From: Phycomyces nitens
Lineage: Eukaryota > Mucoromycota > Mucoromycetes > Mucorales > Phycomycetaceae
Assembly (NCBI GenBank): GCA_022702545.1
Contig: JAHRBC010000002.1
Span: forward strand, 992,001 to 1,056,000
Direction: 5' to 3'
DNA length: 64,000 bases
Numbering within the stretch: position 1 is the stretch's first letter; each line of letters opens with the position of its first letter. Shown here in pieces: positions 30,157-44,235 of the stretch. The notes beneath the pieces are model-generated. The model was given only the letters and a program-made list of their open reading frames with translations. It had not been told where the DNA came from and searched no databases. The position numbers and the translations under genes were made by a program.

Positions 30157-32031
30157 ATGAGTACGCACCACTCCCCTCTTCTATACTCTGCCCATTCACT
30201 CATCCTTCTCTCTTAGCTGCTCAACGACGAGGCAGGAATGGCCAACATGGCAGAAAGAAACAAAAACAACAACGACGACGCTCTCATTCGACCTCTGAAG
30301 AGGGCAGCTCAGACAGCGGATCGATCACTCGATGTGTTTGTGGAGAAACCCGTGAGTGGTGGCTAGACGTGTGCGATAAGCTCCTTTGACTAACAAGCCA
30401 GGACTTTTGCAGACAACTCTGGACTCATGGTTCAATGTGACAAATGTGAAGTCTGGCAACATTGCGAATGCGTAGGATTAGAAGAACAAGACATTCCTGA
30501 GCAATACTACTGCGAACAATGCAAACCTGAAAACCATTCCGTTGTAAGGCAGACGCATGGAAGGTAAGGAAGAATATAGGCACAGGATTTTTGTTGCGTC
30601 TTGGCCAACTCAACCTGTATAAAAAGGACCCGTCGGTCTTATAGATCCGGAGGAAGACCTGCTGTGGGTGCTGATAAAAAGGCTCCAAAGAAGCGTATGA
30701 CTCTTAATAGCAGGGAGGCATCAATGTCGCTAGAGGATGTGCTGGCAGCGAGGAATGCGCTTGAGAGTGCAACCAAGTCAGCCAGCCCGTCAGATTCCCC
30801 ACTCGCCTCGCCTGTAGAACTTCCCGAAGAGCTTGAGGATGAACGGAGGCCAGCAAAGCGGCGCCGGGACGACAGGGAAGCAGATAGCGACTGCATGGAT
30901 GATGAAGTAATTGCGGCTGCAGATATTGCCCTGAAGGAATGCGTGGAAAAGAAGAGTAAATAGTGAGATATTTTGCATCGTCCATTCGTGGTTGCTAATC
31001 GTGTATATATATATATATATATATATCCAGTCCTAGCAGAAAGTCCAACTGAGCTTGAGCGTCTGTCTACCACCACAGCTAAACCTATCAAACCAAAGAG
31101 GTCGGCAAGTACACGCAACAACAAAACAGAAGATGCGGCTGTGGTTGACAAACCAAAGGCAGCCGAAAAGCGTGGAAAGAGAGAGCCGGCTAATAAGCGA
31201 GGAAGTTCAACGGCAAGCAGGCGGGGACAGGCTACAAAACCACGTTCAAGAACAGCGACACCTCAGCCCAATGAACCTGTTCAGCCACCTGTCGATATTG
31301 GAGCCTCTATTTTCCAGCACTTTTCGATGGAAGCACGCGCTGCCTCTCCTCCGGCGAGGGTACGCGTCCCTTCTGCACGTATGAGTATCCTTGACATGAA
31401 CAAACGAGCTAAACAGATCCTTGAATATATCAGTACCCTTCAGATTGAAATGGCCAACAAAGACAATAGAAGTGACAAGGCAGCCGAGCATGTTATGACC
31501 AAACCCTGGACACCAAAGACTAGCGATGAGGGGGATTTGGTGTCGAGTATAGAGATGACAGAAATTTCAGTGGAAATTACTCGGGAAGATATTGTGGCAG
31601 GCATGGAGAGTAAAAGAAAGAAGTTTCGGCCAGATCCTATTTCCATTCCAACCCAAATCGATCCCGACTCGCCTTCTTCTTCTCTGAGTAGTGCAAGCAC
31701 TCTTCCACTCGATGAACCTCCACCATCACTTGCAGATATCGAAAAGAGTGTGGCTGAGGAAGCGATTGAGCGACAGGATGCGCTCATAGAAAACAAGGCA
31801 CAATCTTCACTTGAAATCATGGATGTTCTTACACGCGAGCTGATTCGGTTTCAACGCCGTTTTGGATCTGGCAGTGTGTCTCTACAGCCACGGCTGAATG
31901 GCACCAATCTGCGAACGCGTGAAGAAGGACGGTTAGTAGAAACCGAGGGTCGAACAACTCGGAGTAGAGACATGGCAATGAGTAATAATCTACGGTCTCT
32001 GCAAGACAAGCGAGCCTCATATCTCTCCTAA
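30157..32031 (+). CDS. CTI6-like PHD-finger protein
   Basis: Five exons (30157-30160, 30217-30351, 30413-30563, 30627-30955, 31031-32031) sum to 1,620 nt, 539 residues. The first exon is only ATGA; the exact sum and lack of another in-frame ATG support it. A PHD zinc finger spans about residues 41-95 (RCVCGET, then [20 protein letters not shown] and YYCEQCK), which typically reads methylated histone H3 tails. Basic, Lys/Arg/Ala-rich low-complexity segments follow, then a helical block ([27 protein letters not shown]) resembling the C-terminal region of Cti6, a subunit of the Rpd3L histone deacetylase complex. The call rests on the PHD type and that block; a different chromatin PHD protein is possible. 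Confidence 0.7.
31003..31026. repeat. (TA)n microsatellite in CTI6-like intron
   Basis: About 12 TA units just before the acceptor of the last intron. Confidence 0.9.
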
Positions 32032-32390
32032 GTCATTTATTCCTTACTATTTCTATTTCCTTTATACACATTCACCTTCCTATTCATTGTAAATACTCCA
32101 TTTTGTACCCTTATAAAAACAAACTTCATCTCGGCCTGCTCTTCTTTATCCGACGCACTCTTTACACATTACTAAAGAATAAAATTGAAAACGACTCGAT
32201 CTTGGCCTGCTCTTCTTTATCCGACGCACTCATTTGATGAAACTGGTGTTTAGGACACGTTATTTGTGTATGTTTGTTTGATTTTATGTATGCTTTTCCT
32301 GTTTACCCTACTAATTTCTTTTTTCTTTTTTCTACAGGCTCTACATTCTATTGGTGAGGTTGGGTGGGTTGGCCGACGACTTTCTATCTA
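32032..32390. other. Convergent 3' spacer with 28-bp direct repeat
   Basis: Separates the stops of the CTI6-like gene and TIM9. Contains a perfect 28-nt direct repeat, 32133-32160 and 32204-32231 (beginning GGCCTGCTCTTC), 71 nt apart start to start. Confidence 0.8.
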
Positions 32391-32854
32391 TTACTGGGAT
32401 CCAGGTGCCTGCATCTATAACGTTTGTATCGAGGTCAGTTTTTGAACCCCCTCCCACCCCCCTTTTTTTTTATCAAGTACTTACGTTTTCGCTAAGTTCA
32501 GCGAAACGGGAACCCACGCGCTCAGAGTGCTTCAAAAACTTATCGGCACACTTGTTGACACATTCACCCTATGTACGCGAGTCAGCACGAATTCTTTTTA
32601 ATACTCTGGTAACCCTACCTCCTTTCCGGTAAGACTCTTTGTGGTAAAGTCGTTGGCACAGTCATCGAAACAACGCTGGACAAGGTTGCTGTACAGACGA
32701 AGGAAATCCTTCATCTATAGATATCGACCATTCTCGAGTTGGCATGGCTTGTTTTGCACATTTATACATTTAAACACTCTTTGTTTACCTGCTTGTGCTC
32801 GATCATGGCGGCGATCTGGGCCTGCTCGGCCTGGTTGAAGCGAGAGAAATCCAT
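32391..32854 (-). CDS. TIM9: TIM9, small intermembrane-space chaperone
   Basis: Four small exons on the minus strand give 89 residues, exactly the human length. Tim9 joins Tim10 in a hexamer that escorts hydrophobic carriers across the mitochondrial intermembrane space. Start [22 protein letters not shown] (ATG at 32854), then [32 protein letters not shown], then [25 protein letters not shown]. The last exon MQAPGSQ stops at 32391. The twin CX3C motifs (CFDDC, CVNKC) are intact. Confidence 0.95.
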
Positions 32855-35097
32855 AGTATAAAGTTTATAGGTAGACAACAACCAACACCTTTCTTTGGAA
32901 GATGTTTGTGTAGACCAATAAATGCAAGTCACATATGATCTCATCCTGCTCAAGTGTCCGGGGTTAAACTGCTGTCAAAAGAATTTCAACTTGTAATAAT
33001 AATGTGCTTTTTATTAAAGACAGTGGACCAGAGCTACTTTTGGTCAAGGCATTATACACCAGGTTGGTCTTTGGAAGACTATAGGTAAAAGTGAGTGCAA
33101 GCCTAGAAGCCATTCCTTCTTTTATTATAGACAATGTGGCCCGGTAGGTCAATCAATGAAATTTTTCTGTCATTCGGAATACCCGAAATGGTCCGGACCG
33201 AACAAAAATCAAGTGCCACAATTGAAATGAATGAATAAAAAGACTTTATGCTATCAAAAAAAAAGGTGGGTTTTGAGTAGCACACTCATACAAACGTGAG
33301 TCTGATATTTTGCTTGACTTGTACATAATACACTAATATCAGGGTATAATTTAAAAACAGAGGCTAGTTTTTGTTGGTAATGGACACTTATTCTCTAGGG
33401 ATAATTGACAATATTATGCAATTGATAAAATATATAGTTTCCGATAAAACATTTGAACAATAAATATCAAGGTAAGATTAATTATAATATTTCTTTGAAT
33501 ATTTTATTATGTTGAACTCTACAGCACTTTGGAATATATATATTTTTATCCATTTTCTCCTCTTGGCCTTGCTCGCCTTTCGAGTCAACCCCTGTTTGTT
33601 GCATCCCACTTTTTTTAAGAAGGTCCTGCAGGATTATATTAATTATTTTTACATGGAGTATAGTTTGTATATTTTATCAAATCATCTTTTGGGCAATGTT
33701 CAAAGTTAAAAAGATAAAGTCGTAAGAATATCACATATATATATATAAAGGCTGGACCGACCATTGGCTTTAATATGATAGATTTGCGCCAAGTCTATAA
33801 ACTGTCGACCAGCTATTAAGAATATTTGAGAAATGGTTTCTATAGGCTGTTTTAATATAAATATTTAAAGGCAAGACAATAATGTATCTTGATAGAGCTG
33901 ACAAATACATGTCTAGTTATATTTTTCTTTTGATTATGTACTTTGGTATTGGTTCTAAAATGAATTAATAGTCTGGTTATTTAAACCAATAGACCATAAA
34001 AAAATATATGGTCCGTATGTGCAAAATCAATGTATCTGATATACTATTCTGTTGGTGCCCATGAGTATCGGTACTGATTACAATTTATTATACTTTTTTA
34101 AAAAAAAAACAACCTGGGCATTTGGCAATTATATTGTCTTGGTGGTATCACAGTCAAGATGACTTCTTTATTATTATTATCATTATTCTTGGCTCTATAC
34201 TCATATTCAGCCTTTACCCCTGAGACATTCAAACAGGGTATATTCCTATGCTCTTTTCGCTTTTTTGTAAATGATATGCACTAGTGTCCTTTTGATTAAG
34301 CCCTTTAAACCATGATGGCTTTAATTAAATTTTACTAGCAGCCATACACACAGTTACACTCTATAGGAATGTATAAATCGACAGATTAGAGTATTGTGAT
34401 AGATTCATAAGAACAAGTATTCCGTCTTTTTCAACTTTACAATGTGAGCGAAAATTGCCTTTTACGCATCTTTCACAGCCATAAATCTATAAATCAATCA
34501 ATGGACATTCGATTATCAATCAAAATTAAGAAATAAATATGTATTCTTAATAGCATCGTTTTATGGCAAGTTTGCTAATTTAAGCATCAATCAAGCCAAA
34601 AGGCTATTTTTATTATTATTAAAAAGTACAAGCTATATATGTGGGGTTATTGGAGAGGTAATGAAGGCCAAAAGTTCTTATCGCGCTTGTACGAGCTGTC
34701 TAATTGAATCCAAGGATAGGGAACAAACACAACCAGACCTCGAGAATCAGATACTTATTTGAGGACACTTTTAACAATAATTCTATTTTTAATTGATCCG
34801 CGGAATCCAAGCTGTGGTTAAATAAACCCCCCACCTCGGAATCCACCAAAAGTTCCCCTCTGGTAACCATGAAAAAGAACTGTCCTCGGAACAGAGTATT
34901 TTCCAGCCCTCGTCTTTCAGGCAGCAAGAACAAGGTAAAAATGGTACGAGATAATGCTAAAGGACCTGGAAGAATAGCACAAGGGTTGTCAAGATAAGGC
35001 TCAGACGATGACTATAAAAAGGGGCCCATGAATTGACACCAAAATTACTCTCAATTATATCTCTTTCTTGTTTCAATCAATATAATATATCTTCAAA
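32855..35097. other. 2.2 kb AT-rich spacer before GFA1
   Basis: No convincing gene on either strand; short frames lack homology and mostly lack ATG. A TATAAAAA box at 35013-35020, 78 nt before the GFA1 ATG, is the only clear signal. No tRNA seen. Confidence 0.55.
35013..35020 (+). promoter_or_regulatory. TATA box of GFA1
   Basis: TATAAAAA, 78 nt before the ATG, followed by a pyrimidine-rich leader. Confidence 0.6.
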
Positions 35098-37479
<2,382 letters not shown>

Positions 37480-38058
37480 AGTATAGTAGAGTATAGTATA
37501 ATAGAGTACAAAGAAGTTAGTTGTGGCTTGCCATATTAGGAAGTGTGCAATAAATCCATTTGTCCCAAAAGTCACATTGCTATTGCTGCAAACCAAAAAC
37601 AGCCTGGAATTGATGATCGGAATTGCATGAGCTTCATGCGTTATCCACAGTCACGCCCTTTGTGAGGAAGCAAGACAGAGGATAAGAAGAGGAGTATGAG
37701 GGGTTGGATTTAGGACTTTGGGATTGGATAAAATAAATAAAAAAAAAAGGCTTTTTAAAGGCCCAATTTCCTTCTTTTACTTGGCATTTTGTTGCTTCAG
37801 GACCTCTCTAGAGACAAACAAGTGTCTGTTGTTTAGAAGAAGTCCAGCAGATAGCAAATTTCGTTTATATATATATATATAATATATATATTACATATAT
37901 ACATATACACACACATATATATATACACACATATATATATATATTGTCCTTTTGGCGAGATACAAAGCCGCAGCATCATTTATCCGTTTCACTCTTCACG
38001 AGTGACTTTTTATCGCTTATAAAAAGTGCTGTCTTTCTTGGTCTTATCCGCCTAGTGC
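37480..38058. other. Spacer GFA1-ATG13 with dinucleotide repeats
   Basis: Just after the GFA1 stop is a degenerate TAGAGTA repeat (37473-37510). A (TA)n/(CA)n block covers 37866-37943. A TATAAAAA at 38018-38025 lies 34 nt before the ATG13 start. Confidence 0.6.
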
Positions 38059-41000
38059 ATGCTGCCTCATCCCTCGACTCATTCCCGCCCGGCTCCTACT
38101 GAACCACATACAAGCTTATCCAAGAGCAGCCTCCAGTCATCCACCTCATCACTCTCGCCTACGCCATCCATCCTTGGTACCTCTGCATCATCGTCTTCAT
38201 CCCACCATCGCCATCACAGCCAGCACTGCACACATCGGCAGTGTGCTTACCATGCACCTGTTGCACATTTTACCCCAAAGGACCCAACCAACCAATCTCC
38301 TATGCAGCCTCACCCTCCCGCAATTCCAACCACGTCCATTTCCGCTGGGACCAGAAACTCGAAGCTAGAGCATATTATCCAGGTAACTCTCCTGTCATCT
38401 CGCTCTCAACTCACCCCCTGTCACAGAACTTTTATACCAAGACAGCCCAGGTCATCGTCCAAGCACGTCTCGACCTGGACCAAGAACGATCCATTGAACG
38501 CAAACCAAGCCAAAGAAAGATAAACAAATGGGCAAGTAAGCTTATATATATGTATATATATAGTGTATATATGTATATGTGTATTATTATTATTTGGGTC
38601 AAAAGGGTATTTTGATGGTCTGGCTGACTTTTATTCCAGTTCAATGTTGTCACTGAAGATGTGGAGACCTTGCGAGATGAACTCAAGCACTGGCGCAGGC
38701 TGTCTGTGCGTATAGGGGAAGAGGAGCCTCCGCCCATGGTACTCGACATCTTTCTCGACACTACTGATATCAGACCAGACCATTCTCTTGTAGCAGTGGA
38801 TGAGAATCTCCAGCGCAATCGAGTAGAATTGGGCTCAAGTCATGATCATCCAGACGGTGTCCAGAGAGTGTTGATAGAGACCTGGATACTCGCCCTAAAG
38901 TAAGCCATGAGGGCAAAGACTTGATTTGTGCGTGCTCATCCACATTTTTTATCAGGCATCCTCCACCAGACACCCCTGTTGACCTTCCTAACCTCTACAA
39001 ACGCTCCATAATATTCTTCCGTTCTCTTCATTCTCTAGTCAGACTGCTTCCTGGCCATCGACTGTGTCAGCGTCTAAAGGACAATCCCAACCCTGGTTTA
39101 TCACTCAAATATCGCCTGTCATCCTCAACAAGCTGTCAGTCCAATGAGATATCACTAGGTAAGAGGGGGGATTCTGGTATATTGTTAAACTAAAGCACAC
39201 GACCTCTTCAAGACCAACCTATCATGGATGGGGTTTCTAGGAACCAGACAAATCAATATGAGTTTTCTGATATAGTTACACCTCTTGGGTAAGTGTCTAA
39301 TGATTAAAGCCAATGAGCTCACCGGATTTCTCCCCCCTTAGTACGCTTAAGTTGCAGCTTTTGTATCGAACGAGCTGTGATTTTCAACTAGAGGATGCAA
39401 ATGACTCTAGGAATGAACCCCAGGCTGAAATTGAAGAGAACTACTTTACGCCCACTATGGCCAAACATCGTCAAGAGCAAGATCTCTTTACAGACCATGG
39501 ATTTGCGTACACCCAACCAAGGAACCGTGAAGGGACCAGTCGACCAAAGGTGTGTGTGTGTGTGTGTGTGTAATTTTGGCTGGAAATCATCTTTTGACTA
39601 TCTATCATCGATATCATATAGTCCATTGCAGGACATCCCCTTGAGCCGCGCTCGGATGTCTTGTTTGGCCAACGATCCAGCTCACCTGTTACGGATCCCC
39701 AATCAATTACGCCACCTCGAGACCGCCGTTCGAGCCTGGTGATGCGGAATTCCCTATCTTCACCATTTGGTAGAGAAAGCATCCTGGCCCGTAGTGGATA
39801 CCAAATCCCAGTTGACCCTAATATACAGCCAAGCCCAAGCACTTCTAGACGAGTGTCGGCCTCCCATGTGTCGCCTTTCAAATCGCCTTCTCTGTCGTCA
39901 TCCCCTCAGGCTGAATTGATGTATTCATCTCCAAGACCCAACAATCCTTCTCCAAGCGAGAGGAATCGACGGATAGAATTCTCGTCTAGTTTTGAAAAGT
40001 ACAAGGAAAGAAGCAGTCCAAATAGAGGTGACACAGGTGGCATGAGTATGATGCGACGATGGTCACGAACAAGTGATCATAGTTCGGTCCATGTGGTAAG
40101 TGCCAGTAGTGGTGAGCCTCACTTGAACCAACCGATTTGTGTTTTAGGAAACAGGAGATGCGGATCTAGAGGAGTTTATGAGGTTTGTAGGCATCAACCA
40201 AGAACTCAAGTCATTCCAGAGCCAGGTGAGCTCAAGCCAGATGGCCGAGAGTTCCACCATTTCACCCATGTCAGAAACCAGCGACAGCCTGAGTACAAGT
40301 GCATTCGGGAGTGGTTCCATAGTGCGGTCCAAGGCAAGTATAGGCTGTCAAAGATACCTTGATCTCATTATCCACTTAGAAAGCGCTGTCCCACTTTCGC
40401 AACCTTCGAGAGACCCACAACAATCTCTCAGAGTCTCTATCGTCCAGCTTTGTGGCCTCGGAAACAGACAGACAAGAGGGAGCACCGGCTGCTGTAGGAG
40501 CCTCTCTTGGCTCATCGACCTCTTCTTCCAGTCGTACCTATATGCCCGTAGTGCCCTCTCCACTCCATGCTGAGCAAGCACCTCTTTCTCCAGTCCATAT
40601 TCCACGCGGCCAGAACTCTATACTAACCTCCTCTGGCTCCAATAGTTCCAGACATAGACGCTATCACTCATCCCATCAGTATAGTGCCGAGAACACCAGC
40701 AGCCATGGACTGCGTACCAGCCCTGAACAGCATGCGTTCTCCAGCTATCCCAAAGACCGTCACCATGTTGAGCTTCGTCGGTTACCCGTAGACGACAGCA
40801 GGACAAATATCCAATCCTCAACCCCACCTGCGTCACAGTATACCAGCGTCCGTCGCCGCTACAGCCCAGACGATCTCGGTATCTCGGTCGAGATCCATCG
40901 CAACCAGAGCCAGACCAGTCTGAGCGATCCACGACCAAGGGGATCAATTGTAGAGGGTAGTCGGCATGGAGACAGAGCAAGTCTACTGGATGACGATGAC

Positions 41001-41378
41001 TCTCTAATGTTCAAGATGAGCGAACTAGAGGGTGAGACTCCCTACCAGCAGTCTACAGAGCCCTCTCCAAGTGACTCTGATGGCATTGTCTTTCTTCGGC
41101 CACTTGCAGATACTCGCAACTATTCCAAGCGACTGGCAGTGATTGCTGGGCAGTCTGGTCAGTCTGGACAGTCTGGACAGTCTGGCCCATCAGGCCCATC
41201 AGGTCCATCAGGCCCGTCTGGCCCGTCTGGCCCATCTAGCCATCTGGCTGCCCCAAAGTCTGCAGATGAAGTCTCGGCAGGAATCATCTACTCTGACTCT
41301 TCTGCTCCTCCAGACCTAACCAACCGTTCTCAAGAAGAGCCTCCAAAGCGCGATGGCTTCTTTATTAGCGACTGGTAA
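38059..41378 (+). CDS. ATG13: ATG13, scaffold of the autophagy-initiating kinase complex
   Basis: Atg13 binds the Atg1 kinase and Atg17 and is dephosphorylated on starvation to start autophagy. Nine exons (38059-38382, 38427-38531, 38640-38899, 38956-39158, 39213-39288, 39342-39549, 39622-40095, 40148-40333, 40380-41378) sum to 2,835 nt, 944 residues. A Ser/Pro/His-rich leader precedes the HORMA domain (NFYTKTAQVIVQARLDLD, NKWFNVVTEDVETLRDEL, PPPMVLDIFLDTTD, PNLYKRSIIFFRSLHSLVRLLPGH, DIVTPLGTLKLQLLYR). The long C-terminus is disordered and Ser-rich with DDDDSLMFKMSELEG, typical of fungal Atg13. A GQSGQSG/GPSGPSG repeat lies near the end. Two introns use GC-AG ends (38532-38639 and 40334-40379), needed to keep frame. 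Confidence 0.92.
39550..39571. repeat. (GT)n microsatellite in ATG13 intron
   Basis: About ten GT units starting at the intron donor itself (AAG|GTGTGTGTG). Confidence 0.9.
41146..41236 (+). repeat. 9-bp coding minisatellite in ATG13
   Basis: About ten 9-nt units coding GQS then GPS triplets (TCTGGACAG and TCAGGCCCA types) in the last exon. In-frame unit length permits copy changes without frameshift. Confidence 0.9.
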
Positions 41379-41752
41379 ACTTGTTTATTGTCATATCGTG
41401 CTATTCTTTCTTTCTTTTTTTTTAATATTATTATTATTATTATTATTATTATACTTCTCCCTCCTATTTTTTTTGTACTTTGTGTATTTTTATTAACTCT
41501 CATTTCTCTCTTTCATCATCTTTAACCTGCAAAAAAAATTGGCACCCACACACACACACACACTCACTCAAAAAAAAATTATAAAAAATAAAATAAAATA
41601 ATAAAGACACAATCCACGTTTGACCTAAAAAGCAAGCGTTATATTTTACCATTCAGACCACAGCGTCATCGACACAGCTTACATTCTCGCACATGGATTT
41701 AAGGCGACTGTGGCTGTATGAATATGGCTCTTGCTTCTAGTTCTAGTCTTGA
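41379..41752. other. Low-complexity spacer
   Basis: Contains (TTA)n at about 41427-41453, (CA)n at 41547-41564 and poly-A/T runs. No gene seen. Confidence 0.6.
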
Positions 41753-43324
41753 ATGTATACATTAACTCTCGTACTTTGGCTGGCTATCCAGGCCACAGCT
41801 GCCAAATATATCAATGATTGCCTGGATATAAAGGATCCTATCAGGCCTCATCTTCTATCCTGGGTCCCATGTCCCCTTCAGACCCATCGTTTCCCAGGAG
41901 ATCTAGCCTATCTCCAACTGACGTCTGATCCATTACCACAAAAGAAGTCGGCTCCTTTTGAAATCGATCTGCAATGCCTTCATGTATCGTCAGAAACATG
42001 TGCCAAGGCCAACAAGGCATTTAAGCAGGCAGCAAGTCTTTTGTCTGGTGCCATTTTCTTTCGTGAACCAATAAGAGTCAATGCAACATTTCTTTCATTC
42101 TGCAAGAGTGGAGGAGAATGTGAAGAAGATCTGATGACTTTGGGCAAGTGTATTCAACCGTTTGCAATCTCGTATTGACATGGAGCATAGGCGGATCTTC
42201 TCCTGCCAGGCTAATTCCCTTACTGAATGAAGATGGAATGGTGCGTCTCCATCCCCAATCACTGGTAAAGCAGCTTGATCTGCCAGACCGACCAGAGTAT
42301 GCACATTCTGACATCCTGAGTGTGTTTAATGCAGATGCACCCTTTTGGTTCGAGGTAAGCTTGAACGCAATTCAAGGACGATGGCCAAACCAGTGTATGT
42401 CTAGGATGATGGTCTACCGATTGGCATGGATCAAGCAGACTTTATATTTGTCATAATGGCAAGTGAAATGTACATTAAATAGCCACTTGCTCACGTATCT
42501 CTAAACAGCATGAATTCATACATGGCCTTGGCTTCTACTCCAACTGGGCCAAATACATTCCATCTATCGATGCCCTGGTTCCTGATCCCAGTCTTCTCTT
42601 GGCTGACGAGAGCCTGGTGATAATGGACTCTAGGAACAAGACCGTCATAGAGACAAAGTTTCTAGAAAGTGTTCTGGACAAGTACATGGTTGTCCTTAAT
42701 CCAGAAAGCAAATTCAATTTATTCCCAACCTCCAACCTAACACGCCAGTTTAACACCATAAAGTCTGTCGAGGGACTGGCTAGCTGTCCAGAATTCGGTC
42801 CAGCATTTGACATGAGTCGCCTGTCAGTCATCCAGGGAACCCTTGGGTTGGGGTTAGTTGGGCCAGGTGGAAAATACGATGACTATGTTGTTCTAGAGAC
42901 AAGTCTGGCTCCCTTTCAACGGGGATCCTCGATTTCACATGTTGACTACCAGACCTATACAGACACACCCGACTTCTTGATGCGGTACATGCAAGACCGT
43001 GGGATTAGCATGGCAGAGATGGTTCTCAAAGGAGGTGGAGGGAGTCCACTTGGCCCAAAGCTGCTTCGGATCATGAAGCAAATGGGGTACACAATTACTC
43101 TAGAAGCAGAATCATCTGTTGCCTCTGACTTTGGTCGGAAGGTGGATTCTCTCAAGCACACTGGCCAGGTTTCTCAGCAAAGTGCTACCCCCAGACCCTC
43201 TCCTACCCCTCATTCCCTTTCCTCGGCTGGATCTCGATTGGTTGAGTCCAGCTCTCTAATGGTCATAATCGGCCTTTTGTACCTGGGAATCCTGTTGAAT
43301 CCAAACTGTTTTGTGATACTATAA
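41753..43324 (+). CDS. Putative secreted, GPI-anchored zinc metallopeptidase
   Basis: Four exons (41753-42143, 42191-42354, 42405-42458, 42509-43324) give about 474 residues. Residues 1-17 (MYTLTLVLWLAIQATAA) are a signal peptide. A motif FVIM|HEFIHGLGFYSNW is formed across the last intron; HExxH followed by GLGF resembles the zinc site of gluzincin/metzincin-like peptidases, though no third His follows at the metzincin spacing. Cys occur in the N-terminal half (NDCLDI, WVPCPL, DLQCLH, ETCAK). The C-terminus is Ser/Pro-rich, ending in a hydrophobic tail (SSLMVIIGLLYLGILL), as for GPI anchoring. The last intron has GC-AG ends and the first probably does (GCAAGT donor; an alternative GTGAAG donor at 42120 also keeps frame). 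I do not recognise a named family; proteolytic function is inference from the motif. Confidence 0.65.
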
Positions 43325-44235
43325 AATAAACGTGTTTGTTTTTTGTTTTTTAAAAAAAAGCAAAGATATATGAGCTTTTGATTGACAGGGTGGCAATTAT
43401 GTCCAGATCAAGGTACCAGCAGTCTGTTGATCTTTCAAACCAATGGAACCATCGAGAGGATATCATTTTAAAGATATGTCTGGAAATAAGAGATTGGTAG
43501 TATTTCACTCTATGATTTTTGCGTAATCCCGGTAGGTCGGATTTATAAAAGAAAAGAAAAAGCTGTATATCTTGCAAGTTTTATTCCAAATCATGAGAAA
43601 ATCAAATCATAATTTCTACTTGCTGATACCCTACACATGTTTTTGCCTGCTATATAACACAGCGCATGCCAATAGCCCTTGACACCAGAAGAAAGGTGTG
43701 CAATCAAGCCAGATTGCAAGAGTGTAGGTAATCTGACAAATCAAAACAAATTGAGGCCAAATATCCAACTATTTGTTGTTGTTGTTTTTTTTTACAGGGC
43801 TTTAATATTTATGAGTATCCTTGCCAATTGGGTCTGCCATCTTGATATCCACAAGCCAATATGAACATGATAGTTTAGTTTTATAAAATCTCGACTTTAT
43901 ATATATAATGTTGATTTCCCAACATTTGCACTTTTAATCAACTATATATATATATATAAATAATTAGTTAGAGACAAAGGCTGCAAATACTAGAGCATGC
44001 TCTTGTATCAGCCCTAGATCTATTTGGATTTTGTATCAAATGCCAAAGAAAATCAATCAAGCATTTTTAAGCTTTACAAATTAAAAAAAGGGGGGGCCTT
44101 ATTTATTGTACCTTGTAAATTTTGCAGTCATGCAAAGCCACTACTTTTTTTTGTAAAGCAGCTGAATCCATATCCGAACAGTGTTTAAATTTTTTGGGTA
44201 ATTCTGTACCTGATCATTCTCAATAAATCTCGGCC
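43325..44235. other. AT-rich spacer, no gene seen
   Basis: 0.9 kb with poly-A, (TA)n at about 43944-43957 and a G-run at 44088-44096. Short frames have no recognisable content. Confidence 0.55.

Noticed and set aside
30639..31151. 170-codon minus-strand frame
   Set aside because: Antisense of the Ser/Arg-rich PHD gene; its Ser-rich content simply mirrors the coding strand and it crosses a (TA)n intron.
34700..34933. 77-codon minus frame upstream of GFA1
   Set aside because: No recognisable protein and it sits in the GFA1 promoter region.
35013..35097. Possible glmS-type ribozyme before GFA1
   Set aside because: That class is bacterial and nothing here resembles its conserved core; only a TATA box and leader are visible.
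37866..37943. (TA)/(CA) tract as a replication origin
   Set aside because: AT-rich repeats are everywhere in these spacers; no specific origin signal.
42120..42190. Alternative GT-AG form of the first metallopeptidase intron
   Set aside because: Donor GTGAAG keeps frame, but GCAAGT at 42144 is a better donor match; not excluded, so noted in the gene entry.
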